The notes beneath the pieces are model-generated. The model worked only from the letters and a program-made list of their open reading frames with translations. It made no database searches and was not told where the DNA came from. The position numbers and the translations under genes were made by a program. From Vibrio splendidus (GTDB taxonomy: Bacteria; Pseudomonadota; Gammaproteobacteria; Enterobacterales; Vibrionaceae): a stretch of 64,000 nt of DNA. This document shows, in pieces, positions 1 through 8,598 of this stretch. Each line of letters opens with the position of its first letter. The first letter of the stretch is position 1. Where the stretch lies: positions 82,314 to 146,313 of the forward strand of contig NZ_MCUN01000024.1 in the NCBI RefSeq assembly GCF_002873455.1, read 5' to 3'.

Positions 1-1354
1 ATATGGACGTATCTTTGCTATCTTTTGGTTCACCATGTTACTGGTGCTTTTGTCAGTGCTGTCACTTCCCCATTTAGACCCTCGAGTAGCGCGCGATGTA
101 CCTGCCGATCATCTAAATAAACTCGAGCGTCTCGCTAAAATCACAGAAAAACGCTACGCCAAAGAACCTAATCTAGGCAAAATTGTGTTCCAACTTGAGG
201 CTCCACGTAGCCGCAAGGATTCTCGTGCTCGTATCTATTTAACCGACCTTGAAGGTGCCGTCCTTACGTCGAAAAGACATTCGGACTATAAGCTTAAGGC
301 GATTCGCAACTTTGTAACCTCGATTGACAACCCTGAAGTGCCAAAACAGAAGCTGTACGGACACTACATGGTGGCAGGGCCTGTACCTATCACACTCGCG
401 GGTGAAGAATTACTGATGTATGCCGGAGTAAAGTGGAACCAACCACCACCATTCTTACTGCGATTGTTTGATAGGCCTTTACAGCTATTGCTTGCGGTAA
501 TGCTAGCAAGTACCCCGCTATTATTATGGTTAGCTTGGGCGTTGAGCCAACCCGCACGTAGGCTAGAGCGCGCAGCGCAACGCGTAGCAAAAGGGCAATT
601 TGAGGTCGATCCCCAACTAGAAAAAGGCACCTCAGAATTCAGACAAGCGGGAGAAAGCTTTAACCAAATGGTCGAAGCGGTAAACCAGATGATTTCGGGG
701 CAACAACGCCTACTTTCTGATATCTCACACGAACTACGATCGCCATTGACTCGCCTACGCATGGCCAATGCACTGGCAATTCGTAAGCAAGGTGAGAGCC
801 AAGAACTAGAGCGTATCGATACCGAAGCGCAGCGTCTGGAACAAATGATCAGTGAACTACTGACGCTATCTCGTATGCAAGTCGACAGCCACATTACTCG
901 TGAGGTTCAGCCTATCTCGAGCTTATGGGAAGAGATCTTAAAAGATGCAGAGTTTGAAGCTGAACAGATGGGTAAATTACTGACGTTTTCAGAGATCCCA
1001 GAACGTTCTATTTCAGGGAATCCTAAGCTGCTGATGAGTGCCTTAGACAATATTACGCGCAATGCTATCTACTACGGTAAAGACCAAGTGGATGTGCAAT
1101 TCCATATTGTCCAAGATCAGCTGACGATTTGCGTCAATGACAACGGTGATGGTGTACCGGAGGATGAACTGGACTCTATCTTCAGACCTTTCTACCGGGT
1201 TTCAACGGCACGCGATCGTAATTCAGGTGGCACTGGGCTTGGCCTCACCATTACAGAAAGTGCGATTCGCCAACACAGCGGAACCATCACTGCAAGCCGT
1301 AGCCAGCTAGGTGGATTACAACTCGAAATCACCTTGCCTATCCTACCGGTATAA
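1..1354 (+). CDS. cpxA: Envelope-stress sensor histidine kinase CpxA (5' truncated)
   Basis: Inner-membrane sensor kinase of the Cpx two-component system; it phosphorylates CpxR when envelope proteins misfold. The reading frame is open from base 2, so the start lies upstream and only a few N-terminal residues are missing. Visible order: remainder of TM1, periplasmic sensor domain, a second membrane segment around bases 480-545, HAMP linker, HisKA with S-H-E-L-R-S-P (phosphoacceptor His codon at 728-730), then HATPase_c with N-box (NITRNAIYYG), DNGDGVP and GGTGLGL. Similarity to E. coli CpxA runs end to end. cpxR is expected just upstream. The stop codon overlaps a TATAAT that could serve sodA. 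Confidence 0.95.
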   Translation, partial: YGRIFAIFWFTMLLVLLSVLSLPHLDPRVARDVPADHLNKLERLAKITEKRYAKEPNLGKIVFQLEAPRSRKDSRARIYLTDLEGAVLTSKRHSDYKLKAIRNFVTSIDNPEVPKQKLYGHYMVAGPVPITLAGEELLMYAGVKWNQPPPFLLRLFDRPLQLLLAVMLASTPLLLWLAWALSQPARRLERAAQRVAKGQFEVDPQLEKGTSEFRQAGESFNQMVEAVNQMISGQQRLLSDISHELRSPLTRLRMANALAIRKQGESQELERIDTEAQRLEQMISELLTLSRMQVDSHITREVQPISSLWEEILKDAEFEAEQMGKLLTFSEIPERSISGNPKLLMSALDNITRNAIYYGKDQVDVQFHIVQDQLTICVNDNGDGVPEDELDSIFRPFYRVSTARDRNSGGTGLGLTITESAIRQHSGTITASRSQLGGLQLEITLPILPV

Positions 1355-1374
1355 TACCCCCACAAAGATCACAG

Positions 1375-1403
1375 TTGATAATGATTGTCATTATCATTAT
1401 GGT
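1375..1403 (+). promoter_or_regulatory. Fur box inside a candidate sodA promoter
   Basis: Bases 1377-1395 read GATAATGATTGTCATTATC, matching the classical 19-bp Fur box at 17 of 19 positions. A plausible -35 (TTGATA, 1375-1380) and -10 (TATGGT, 1398-1403) with 17-bp spacing place the Fur box across the -35 and spacer, as expected for direct repression. An alternative TATAAT sits at 1350-1355. Iron-repressed expression is inferred and agrees with the Mn-type signature of the enzyme. Confidence 0.85.
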
Positions 1404-1430
1404 AAATCCTCTAATTAAGGAGGATTTACC
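1401..1430 (+). promoter_or_regulatory. Perfect hairpin enclosing the sodA ribosome binding site
   Basis: GGTAAATCCTC (1401-1411) and GAGGATTTACC (1420-1430) are perfect 11-bp inverted repeats around an 8-nt loop. The Shine-Dalgarno AAGGAGG (1418-1424) is mostly in the 3' arm and the arm ends at the base before the ATG. If transcription starts upstream of 1401, the site would be masked; if it starts near 1410, the hairpin cannot form in RNA and the repeat would act only as DNA. Confidence 0.7.
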
Positions 1431-2048
1431 ATGTCACACACTTTCCCTGCTTTACCCTACGCTTACGATGCCCTAGAACCTTACATTGATGCTAAGACGA
1501 TGGAAGTGCATTACAGTAAGCACCATAGAACCTACTACGATAAGTTTGTTGCGGCTGTTTCTGGCAGCGAGCTAGAGCAACAGTCTCTGACTGAGATCTT
1601 CGCTAACATTTCTCAGCACAGCCCAGCGGTTCGTAACAATGGTGGCGGTTACTACAACCACATCTTGTATTGGAACTGCATGTCGCAAAACGGTGGTGGT
1701 GAACCCACGGGCGAGCTTGGCGAGGCTATCAAAAGTACTTTCGGAAATTTCGAGACATTCCAAGATCAGTTCGCTCAAGCGGCAATCAATACCTTTGGTT
1801 CAGGCTTCGCTTGGCTAGTGGTTGAAGAAGGACAACTGAAGATCATCTCGACCTCAAATCAAGATAATCCGTGGATGGATACCGTTGCCAGTAATGGCGA
1901 ACCAATTCTTGCACTCGATGTTTGGGAACACGCCTACTACATCAGCTACCAAAACCGTCGTCCTGATTACATCAATGCATGGTGGAACGTAGTGAATTGG
2001 AATACGGTATCTGAAAACTACGCGCAGGCACTAACAAACCAAGCTTAA
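1431..2048 (+). CDS. sodA: Superoxide dismutase, Mn-type (SodA)
   Basis: Cytoplasmic superoxide dismutase, 205 aa, full length. Predicted metal ligands are H27, H77, D163 and H167 (DVWEHAYY). The residues that separate Mn from Fe enzymes are of Mn type: Gly73 in NNGGGYYNH, where Fe-SODs carry Gln (NNAAQ), and Gln144 in TSNQDNP. The N-terminus (PYAYDALEP) also resembles E. coli SodA more than SodB. Start chosen from the strong AAGGAGG seven bases upstream. The Fur box upstream fits a Mn enzyme made when iron is scarce. A cambialistic enzyme cannot be excluded from sequence. Confidence 0.92.
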   Translation: MSHTFPALPYAYDALEPYIDAKTMEVHYSKHHRTYYDKFVAAVSGSELEQQSLTEIFANISQHSPAVRNNGGGYYNHILYWNCMSQNGGGEPTGELGEAIKSTFGNFETFQDQFAQAAINTFGSGFAWLVVEEGQLKIISTSNQDNPWMDTVASNGEPILALDVWEHAYYISYQNRRPDYINAWWNVVNWNTVSENYAQALTNQA

Positions 2049-2137
2049 GCCGATAATGATGGTGATAGTGGCGAACTGTACTCACTCAGCTTGCCACCGT
2101 ATACTCTGGTTATCTTTGATTATTCTTGTGAACCAAC

Positions 2138-2617
2138 ATGTTTGATATCGCTCTATACGAACCAGAAATCGCGCCCAATACGGGTAACATCATCCGCCTA
2201 TCAGCTAACTGCGGTGCAAACCTGCATCTTATCGAGCCGCTTGGCTTTGATTTCGAAGAGAAGAAAGTTCGTCGTGCAGGCTTGGATTACCACGACCTAG
2301 CGCGAGTAAAGCGTCACAAGAACCTAGAAGCATTTCTTGAATACCTAGAAAACGAACGCGAAGGTGATTTCCGTATCTTCGCTTGCACGACCAAAACTAC
2401 AGGTCACCACGTTGATGCGAAATTTCAACAAGGTGATGTGTTGATGTTTGGCCCGGAAACACGCGGCCTGCCTGCTGAATTCATTGAAAGCATGCCAATG
2501 GAGCAACGCATTCGTATTCCAATGATGCCGGATGCGCGAAGCCTCAACCTATCTAACGCGGTTGCTATTATTGCTTTCGAAGCGTGGCGACAAATGGGCT
2601 TCGAAGGCGCGGTGTAA
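2138..2617 (+). CDS. trmL: tRNA (cytidine/uridine-34 2'-O)-methyltransferase TrmL
   Basis: SPOUT-family enzyme (YibK), 159 aa, that 2'-O-methylates the wobble base of the tRNA-Leu isoacceptors CmAA and cmnm5UmAA using S-adenosylmethionine. The conserved SPOUT knot motifs are present: N14-TGNIIR, G105-PETRGLP and S135-LNLSNAV. Length matches E. coli TrmL. Start ATG at 2138 aligns with the family N-terminus; its Shine-Dalgarno is weak. It runs toward fxsA and shares a bidirectional terminator with it. Confidence 0.95.
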   Translation: MFDIALYEPEIAPNTGNIIRLSANCGANLHLIEPLGFDFEEKKVRRAGLDYHDLARVKRHKNLEAFLEYLENEREGDFRIFACTTKTTGHHVDAKFQQGDVLMFGPETRGLPAEFIESMPMEQRIRIPMMPDARSLNLSNAVAIIAFEAWRQMGFEGAV

Positions 2618-2710
2618 CCCAATCTCAGTAAATCAATCTCAGTAAATAACCGCTCACTCGGCCTGTTACCTGTTCCTGCTAGCAATCGTAAATAGCAGGT
2701 AACATGCAAT

Positions 2711-2766
2711 AAAAAAGGCTCTTACCATTATCACTTTCTTGCGAAGGATAAAGGTAAGAGCCTTTT
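2711..2766. terminator. Bidirectional terminator between trmL and fxsA
   Basis: AAAAGGCTCTTACC (2713-2726) pairs with GGTAAGAGCCTTTT (2753-2766) as a 14-bp stem with A-run and T-run on opposite sides, so it can end both converging transcripts. Just beyond, GAAGAGGGAAAAC occurs twice (2788-2800 and 2806-2818). Confidence 0.85.
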
Positions 2767-2821
2767 CTGTTTTTCCCTCTATATAGGGAAGAGGGAAAAC
2801 ATAGAGAAGAGGGAAAACGGA

Positions 2822-3361
2822 TTAGTTCAAGCGGTTACGATCGTTGTCATCGTCTTTCTTCTCAAACTCACCCTCAAAGGTGTTGCCGTCTTTTGATTGA
2901 TCAGATGGATCTTGCTTAAACGAGCCTGAATTGAAAGGGTCTTGTCCAAATGGACTCTGGCCAAAACCAGCTTGTCCACCCGCATGGAAACCGCCAGACA
3001 TATTGGTTACCACCATTTTTTCCATCATTTTCTTGGCAATTATCGCTCTTGGTGCTGGTAGCAATACCAACATACCGAGTGCGTCCGTCATAAAGCCTGG
3101 AGTCAACAACAATACGCCTGCAACCGCAAGCATCACACCTTCAAGAATCTGTTGTGCTGGCATTTCGCCTTGTTGCAATCGACCTTGAACAGACATAAGT
3201 GTTTGAATGCCTTGGCTACGAACCAGCGATGCACCAAAAAATGCAGTGATCAGAACCAACGCGATAGTTGGCCACAATCCTAAGAAGCCACCAACTTGAA
3301 TAAATAGCCCAATCTCAATGATGGGTACGAAGATAAATAGTAATAATAAGATAGGAAACAC
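2822..3361 (-). CDS. fxsA: FxsA family membrane protein
   Basis: Cytoplasmic-membrane protein of the FxsA/YjeG family, 179 aa; in E. coli overproduction of FxsA prevents exclusion of phage T7 by the F plasmid, and its normal role is unclear. The N-terminal half holds about four hydrophobic segments including MFPILLLLFIFVPIIEIGLF and a second strongly hydrophobic segment near residue 75. The C-terminal third is a charged, low-complexity cytoplasmic tail rich in F, G, Q and D. It sits upstream of and divergent from aspA, as in other gamma-proteobacteria. Confidence 0.9.
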   Translation of the reverse strand: MFPILLLLFIFVPIIEIGLFIQVGGFLGLWPTIALVLITAFFGASLVRSQGIQTLMSVQGRLQQGEMPAQQILEGVMLAVAGVLLLTPGFMTDALGMLVLLPAPRAIIAKKMMEKMVVTNMSGGFHAGGQAGFGQSPFGQDPFNSGSFKQDPSDQSKDGNTFEGEFEKKDDDNDRNRLN

Positions 3362-3645
3362 ACGCCCTCCTTTGTTACGTCCAGTTTACGCTGAAAGCCC
3401 TACCAATCTCAAATTTATCCTGTAAATAAGCGTGTTTATTGACCCGGAATAAGTTTGCTGAATATTGACGAAACAAAAACGAAAAAGGTGATCAACTTAA
3501 TATTTTTATGCGCTAAGTACAGTATCATGTGCCACATAAGTCAGGACGGATTTATCAGCCCAATATTCTAGCGAACGGAGTATTTGCACACAGAATAGGC
3601 TAATAACTAACTATATAATCAGAATAATTCTCTAAGGATCCTGTT

Positions 3646-5097
3646 ATGGCTAATCTATCAGAAGCTCAAGTTGCAGCTTCTCAAGCTACTCGTCTCGAAG
3701 AAGATCTACTAGGTCAACGTCATGTTCCGGCTGATGCTTACTACGGCATCCACACTCTCCGCGCAGTTGAAAACTTCAACATCTCAAATGTAACGATCTC
3801 AGATGTACCTGAATTCGTTCGCGGTATGGTGATGACAAAGAAAGCCGCGGCTTTAGCAAACAAAGAGTTAGGTGTAATCCCAAGCGAAGTAGCTAAATAC
3901 ATCATCCAAGCTTGTGACCTAATTCTAGACACTGGCAAGTGCATGGATCAGTTCCCATCGGATGTATTCCAAGGTGGCGCTGGTACTTCTGTAAACATGA
4001 ACGCGAACGAAGTAGTCGCGAACGTGGCTCTTGAACTTATGGGCAAAGAAAAAGGCCAATATGAGTTCATCAACCCAAATGATCATGTGAACCGCAGCCA
4101 ATCAACTAACTGTGCTTACCCAACGGGTTTCCGTATCTCTGTTTACAACAGCGTTCGCAAACTGATTGACGCTATCGAATACCTAAAAGGTGCATTCGAG
4201 CTTAAGAGCCAAGAATTCAACACAATCCTGAAGATGGGTCGTACTCAACTTCAAGACGCAGTACCTATGACGGTTGGCCAAGAATTCCACGCTTGGGCTG
4301 TAACCATCAATGAAGAAATCAAAAACCTAGAATACACTTCAAAGCTACTGCTTGAAGTTAACTTAGGCGCAACAGCTATCGGTACGGGTCTGAACGCAGC
4401 ACCTGGCTACCAAGGCCTAGCCGTTAAACACCTAGCAGAAGTAACTGGCCTAGAGTGTGTAGCCGCTGAAGATTTGATCGAAGCAACGTCTGACTGTGGC
4501 GCATACGTAATGACGCACGGCGCACTTAAGCGTCTAGCCGTTAAACTGTCTAAGATCTGTAACGACTTACGTCTTCTTTCTTCAGGTCCACGTACTGGCT
4601 TCAACGAGCTAAACCTACCTGAACTGCAAGCGGGTTCTTCAATCATGCCTGCTAAAGTAAACCCAGTTGTACCTGAAGTAGTGAACCAAGTTTGCTTTAA
4701 AGTTCTAGGTAACGACAACACGGTTTCTTTCGCAGCAGAAGGTGGTCAACTTCAACTGAACGTAATGGAACCTGTTATCGCACAAAGCATGTTTGAGTCT
4801 TTAGACATCCTAACAAACGCATGTGTGAACCTACGCGACAAGTGTGTAGACGGCATTACTGTGAACAAAGAAGTATGTGAATCTCACGTATTCAACTCTA
4901 TCGGTATCGTTACTTACCTAAACCCATACATTGGCCACCATGAGGGTGACATTGTAGGTAAGATCTGTGCAGAAACGGGTAAGAGCGTTCGCGATGTGGT
5001 TCTAGAGCGCGGTTTATTAACCGCAGAAGAACTTGATGACATTTTCTCTGTTGAAAATTTGATGCATCCTCAGTATAAAGCAAAACGCTACGAGTAA
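3646..5097 (+). CDS. aspA: Aspartate ammonia-lyase (aspartase)
   Basis: Converts L-aspartate to fumarate and ammonia; 483 aa, typical of the family. The fumarase/aspartase signature GSSIMPAKVNP lies near residues 327-337 and the TGRTQ-like substrate loop appears as MGRTQLQDAVP. Start ATG follows TAAGGATCCTGTT. A strong terminator follows, then dcuA in the same direction: fumarate made here is exported or exchanged by DcuA for respiration or aspartate uptake. The 284 bp upstream, shared with fxsA, is AT-rich and likely carries both promoters; I could not fix a CRP or FNR site in it. Confidence 0.97.
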   Translation: MANLSEAQVAASQATRLEEDLLGQRHVPADAYYGIHTLRAVENFNISNVTISDVPEFVRGMVMTKKAAALANKELGVIPSEVAKYIIQACDLILDTGKCMDQFPSDVFQGGAGTSVNMNANEVVANVALELMGKEKGQYEFINPNDHVNRSQSTNCAYPTGFRISVYNSVRKLIDAIEYLKGAFELKSQEFNTILKMGRTQLQDAVPMTVGQEFHAWAVTINEEIKNLEYTSKLLLEVNLGATAIGTGLNAAPGYQGLAVKHLAEVTGLECVAAEDLIEATSDCGAYVMTHGALKRLAVKLSKICNDLRLLSSGPRTGFNELNLPELQAGSSIMPAKVNPVVPEVVNQVCFKVLGNDNTVSFAAEGGQLQLNVMEPVIAQSMFESLDILTNACVNLRDKCVDGITVNKEVCESHVFNSIGIVTYLNPYIGHHEGDIVGKICAETGKSVRDVVLERGLLTAEELDDIFSVENLMHPQYKAKRYE

Positions 5098-5109
5098 ATC
5101 TGGCAAACA

Positions 5110-5133
5110 GGGCTCCAAACGGAGCCCTTTTTT
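5110..5133 (+). terminator. aspA intrinsic terminator
   Basis: GGGCTCC (5110-5116), loop AAAC, GGAGCCC (5121-5127), then six T. Its strength suggests dcuA is also transcribed from its own promoter. Confidence 0.9.
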
Positions 5134-5216
5134 AGGCTCTAATACGGTTAACCTTGCTTAATTTGTGGACTTCCCTTAATTGCCTTTTTGCTCAGTTGAA
5201 TCTAAACAATAGAACT

Positions 5217-5253
5217 ATTATGTGAATATTCCATCGACGAATGTTCACATAAT
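5217..5253. promoter_or_regulatory. Long inverted repeat upstream of dcuA
   Basis: Arms ATTATGTGAATATTC (5217-5231) and GAATGTTCACATAAT (5239-5253) match at 14 of 15 positions around CATCGAC. It ends 24 bases before the dcuA ATG and is not followed by a T-run, so it looks like an operator or a 5'-leader hairpin. The TGTGA/TCACA halves are too far apart for a normal CRP site. Confidence 0.65.
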
Positions 5254-5277
5254 AAAATCTAAAATGAGGTGTTACTT

Positions 5278-6585
5278 ATGATTGCAGTAGAACTTTTTGT
5301 TGTCCTACTCTTTATATTCTTGGGGGCCAGAATTGGCGGTATCGGTATCGGTTTTGCCGGTGGTGCTGGTGTTATTGCCCTTTCACTTATTCTTGGTGTT
5401 CCAACAAGCCAATCTTTCATTCCGGTCGATGTAATCTTGATCATCATGTCGGTAATTACTGCGATTGCTGCAATGCAAGTTGCTGGTGGTATGGATTGGT
5501 TGGTACAGATTGCGGAAAACTTTTTACGCAAGCATCCAGAACGCATTACCTTTTATGCGCCTATCGTTACCTTCGTCATGACATTAATGGCAGGTACGGG
5601 TCACACTGCTTTCTCAACACTTCCAGTGATTGCAGAAGTAGCTAAAGGCCAAGGTGTACGTCCTTCTCGTCCTCTTTCTATTGCGGTTGTTGCTTCCCAA
5701 ATTGCGATTACAGCTTCACCAATTTCAGCAGCCGTTGTTGCATTCGCAGCAATGCTGGCACCTTTTGGTGTTGATTACCTAACGCTATTAATGGTTTGTA
5801 TTCCAACGACCTTTATCGCTTGTATGGTTGGCGCAGTTGTCGCGAACTACATGGGCAGTGAACTGAAAGACGATCCAATTTACCAAGAACGTCTAGAGAA
5901 AGGTCTAATTAAGCTAGCAACAGAAGAGAAACGCGAAATTTTACCAACAGCGAAGAAAGCGACTTACATCTTCCTAGCGGCAATTGGTTTCGTTGTTTGC
6001 TACGCAGCCGCTATCTCTAGTTCTGTTGGCCTAATTGAAAACCCTGCACTGGGTCGTAACGAAGCGATCATGTCTGTGATGCTAGCAGCCGCTGCTGCAA
6101 TTGTTATGTTCACTAAGATTGATGCAGCGAAAATTTCATCTGCTCCAACATTCCGCTCTGGTATGACAGCGTGTGTATGTGTACTTGGTGTAGCTTGGTT
6201 GGGCTCTACATTTGTAAACGCGCACGTAGCAGAAATCAAAGACGTAGCAGGCGCTCTACTGGCTGACTATCCATGGATGCTGGCTCTTGTTCTGTTCTTC
6301 GCTTCTATGCTGCTTTACTCTCAAGGCGCAACAACGGTTGCACTAATGCCAGCTGCTCTAGCGATTGGCGTAGCACCACTAACAGCCGTTGCTTCTTTTG
6401 CTGCAGTAAGTGCACTGTTCGTACTTCCAACTTACCCTACGCTACTTGCAGCGGTTGAGATGGATGACACAGGCTCAACTCGTATTGGTAAGTACGTATT
6501 TAACCACCCATTCTTCATTCCTGGTGTGGCAACAATCAGTACAGCGGTAGCACTCGGCTTCGCATTCGGCGGTCTATTTATCTAA
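5278..6585 (+). CDS. dcuA: Anaerobic C4-dicarboxylate transporter DcuA
   Basis: Inner-membrane exchanger for fumarate, succinate, malate and aspartate; 435 aa with about ten hydrophobic segments. Conserved stretches shared with E. coli DcuA include LGARIGGIGIGFAGG, ITAIAAMQVAGG, QIAITASPISAAVV and PTYPTLLAAVEMDDTG. A start three codons earlier (GTG at 5269) is possible, but ATG 5278 has TGAGGTG at 5265-5271 with good spacing and matches the family N-terminus. Partner of aspA immediately upstream. Confidence 0.95.
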   Translation: MIAVELFVVLLFIFLGARIGGIGIGFAGGAGVIALSLILGVPTSQSFIPVDVILIIMSVITAIAAMQVAGGMDWLVQIAENFLRKHPERITFYAPIVTFVMTLMAGTGHTAFSTLPVIAEVAKGQGVRPSRPLSIAVVASQIAITASPISAAVVAFAAMLAPFGVDYLTLLMVCIPTTFIACMVGAVVANYMGSELKDDPIYQERLEKGLIKLATEEKREILPTAKKATYIFLAAIGFVVCYAAAISSSVGLIENPALGRNEAIMSVMLAAAAAIVMFTKIDAAKISSAPTFRSGMTACVCVLGVAWLGSTFVNAHVAEIKDVAGALLADYPWMLALVLFFASMLLYSQGATTVALMPAALAIGVAPLTAVASFAAVSALFVLPTYPTLLAAVEMDDTGSTRIGKYVFNHPFFIPGVATISTAVALGFAFGGLFI

Positions 6586-6608
6586 CACTCGCTGAAAAAC
6601 CAAACCCT

Positions 6609-6635
6609 AAAAGGAAGCTTCGGCTTCCTTTTTTG
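6609..6635 (+). terminator. dcuA terminator with UUCG loop
   Basis: AAAAGGAAGC (6609-6618), TTCG tetraloop, GCTTCCTTTT (6623-6632) continuing into T residues. Confidence 0.92.
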
Positions 6636-7094
6636 TTTTCTGTTCAATGTGTTATTTGATACACATCAAATAACCATTATAAACTTTAAAAACCATCCAA
6701 AAATAAAGTTTGAATAAAATTCCAAGATTATTCAAGCTATTAATTAGGAATGCCTGCCAAGTCAATCTCCCCTCGTTCCCCCTTCATCCACATCGAATAT
6801 TAATCCAAGCTAACTAACCAAAAAACCTTGCTGTTTTTATGCCATTTTTAAGGCCTCTCATTAGCCACTATTTTTGTGAACAGCACCAAACTTAAATAGT
6901 TTGGTAAGGAATAAAATAGCCACAGCTAAATTAAATCTATTTCATTCGGATTAGTAAATATAAAAACAACTTTAATTTAAAGTCATCAACTATATATCGT
7001 TGGGTACTTTATAAATGTAAGTGTATTTACAATCTATAAATCATTAGTCGCTAATTCACATCACTTTTATTTAAGATGATGTAAGGAGATAGCC
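6636..7094 (+). promoter_or_regulatory. AT-rich upstream region of the YfcC-family transporter gene
   Basis: About 460 bp with no coding potential. It contains TGAATAAAATTCCA (6711-6724), matching the ARG-box core at 12 of 14 positions, and a spaced palindrome TGTAA-N6-TTACA (7016-7031). Both are candidate operators. A good Shine-Dalgarno (AAGGAGA) precedes the ATG at 7095. I see no RNA gene here. Confidence 0.4.
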
Positions 7095-8543
7095 ATGACG
7101 ACTCAAACGATACCAAGCGAGAAAAAAAAGGGCGGCTTCTTTGCCAATTTTAAATTCCCTTCTGCCTACACTATTCTATTTATTCTAATTGCATTCGTAG
7201 CCCTGCTTACCTGGGTTGTTCCAGCAGGCCAATACGACCGAGCAATGAATGAAGAGTTAGGTCGAGAAGTACCGGTTACTGGCACCTATCAAGCGGTAGA
7301 AGGTAACCCTCAAGGCGTGATCGATGTACTGCTAGCGCCTATCGACGGTTTCTACGACCACAATAGCTATGAAGCTGCAGCAATCGACGTTTCGCTGTTC
7401 ATCTTAATCATTGGTGGCTTCTTAGGACTAGTAACCAAAACGGGTGCCATTGATGCCGGTATCGAACGTGTCACCGCCCGCTTAGAAGGGCGAGAAGAGT
7501 TAATGATACCGATACTAATGGCGCTGTTTGCTGCTGGCGGTACCGTCTACGGCATGGCGGAGGAATCACTACCATTCTATACGCTGCTAGTACCTGTAAT
7601 GATGGCTGCTCGCTTTGACCCTCTGGTTGCTGCTGCGACAGTATTGCTTGGCGCGGGCATTGGGGTGCTCGGTTCTACCATTAACCCATTCGCTACCGTT
7701 ATTGCTGCCAACGCCTCTGGTATTCCATTTACCGACGGTATCGCGTTGCGTGTTGGAATGCTAATTATTGGTTGGGGTATCTGTGTCGCCTACGTCATGC
7801 GTTACGCAAGAATGGTACAAGCTGATCCAACAACATCAATTGTTTACGACAAATACGAAGAGAACAAAGCGCACTTCCTTGGTAACGCGAGTGGTGAAAA
7901 ACTTGAATTCACCGCGACTCGCAAACTGATTCTGACCATTTTTGGTGGCTCTTTCGCTGTGATGATTTACGGTGTATCGGTTGCTGGATGGTGGATGGCA
8001 GAGATCTCCGCGATGTTCTTGGCAGCAACAATCATCGTCGGTATTGTGTCTCGCATGAGCGAAGAAGAGTTTACCACTAGCTTCATTGACGGTGCTCGAG
8101 ACCTATTGGGCGTAGCACTTATCATTGGTATTGCACGTGGTATCGTCGTCGTAATGGACCGCGGTATGATCACCGACACCATTCTCTTCTCTGCAGAACA
8201 AATGGTGACTGGGCTGTCTTCGGTTATCTTTATTAACGTGATGTTCTTCCTAGAGATTCTATTGTCATTCTTAGTCCCGTCGACGTCTGGATTAGCGGTA
8301 CTGACTATGCCAATCATGGCACCACTGGCCGATTTTGCTGGCGTAGGTCGTGACCTCGTTATCACAGCGTACCAATCCGCTTCTGGCTTGGTGAACTTAA
8401 TCACACCGACCTCTGCGGTAGTAATGGGTGGCTTGGCGATTGCTCGCGTCCCTTACGTACGCTGGGTTAAATGGGTAATGCCATTAATCGGTATCTTGAT
8501 GGTGTTCTGCATCGTTGTGCTAAGTATTGGTGCGCTTATCTAA
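7095..8543 (+). CDS. YfcC-family membrane transporter, candidate arginine/ornithine antiporter
   Basis: Polytopic inner-membrane protein of 482 aa in the YfcC/DcuC-like superfamily (PF03606), with about eleven or twelve hydrophobic segments. Similarity to E. coli YfcC is clear around WVVPAGQYD, GGTVYGMAEE, STINPF and LVPSTSGLAVLTMP. It precedes arcA, arcC and ornithine carbamoyltransferase on the same strand, so arginine/ornithine exchange (an ArcD-like job) is the likeliest role. That is inferred from context only; the family also includes carriers of other substrates. It has its own terminator, so it is a separate transcription unit. Confidence 0.8.
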   Translation: MTTQTIPSEKKKGGFFANFKFPSAYTILFILIAFVALLTWVVPAGQYDRAMNEELGREVPVTGTYQAVEGNPQGVIDVLLAPIDGFYDHNSYEAAAIDVSLFILIIGGFLGLVTKTGAIDAGIERVTARLEGREELMIPILMALFAAGGTVYGMAEESLPFYTLLVPVMMAARFDPLVAAATVLLGAGIGVLGSTINPFATVIAANASGIPFTDGIALRVGMLIIGWGICVAYVMRYARMVQADPTTSIVYDKYEENKAHFLGNASGEKLEFTATRKLILTIFGGSFAVMIYGVSVAGWWMAEISAMFLAATIIVGIVSRMSEEEFTTSFIDGARDLLGVALIIGIARGIVVVMDRGMITDTILFSAEQMVTGLSSVIFINVMFFLEILLSFLVPSTSGLAVLTMPIMAPLADFAGVGRDLVITAYQSASGLVNLITPTSAVVMGGLAIARVPYVRWVKWVMPLIGILMVFCIVVLSIGALI

Positions 8544-8571
8544 CTTAAAGCACTTCACTCCGTTCTCATCC

Positions 8572-8598
8572 AAAGCCGCTTCCATAGCGGCTTTTTTT
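8572..8598 (+). terminator. Terminator of the YfcC-family gene
   Basis: AAAGCCGCT (8572-8580), loop TCCAT, AGCGGCT (8586-8592), then a T-run to 8598. Confidence 0.92.

Noticed and set aside
1431..2048. Calling the dismutase SodB (Fe-type)
   Set aside because: Gly73 and Gln144 are the Mn-type second-shell residues, and the Fur box upstream fits sodA; the N-terminus is also SodA-like.
2091..2300. 69-codon frame overlapping the start of trmL
   Set aside because: Out of frame with an intact conserved gene and no supporting ribosome site.
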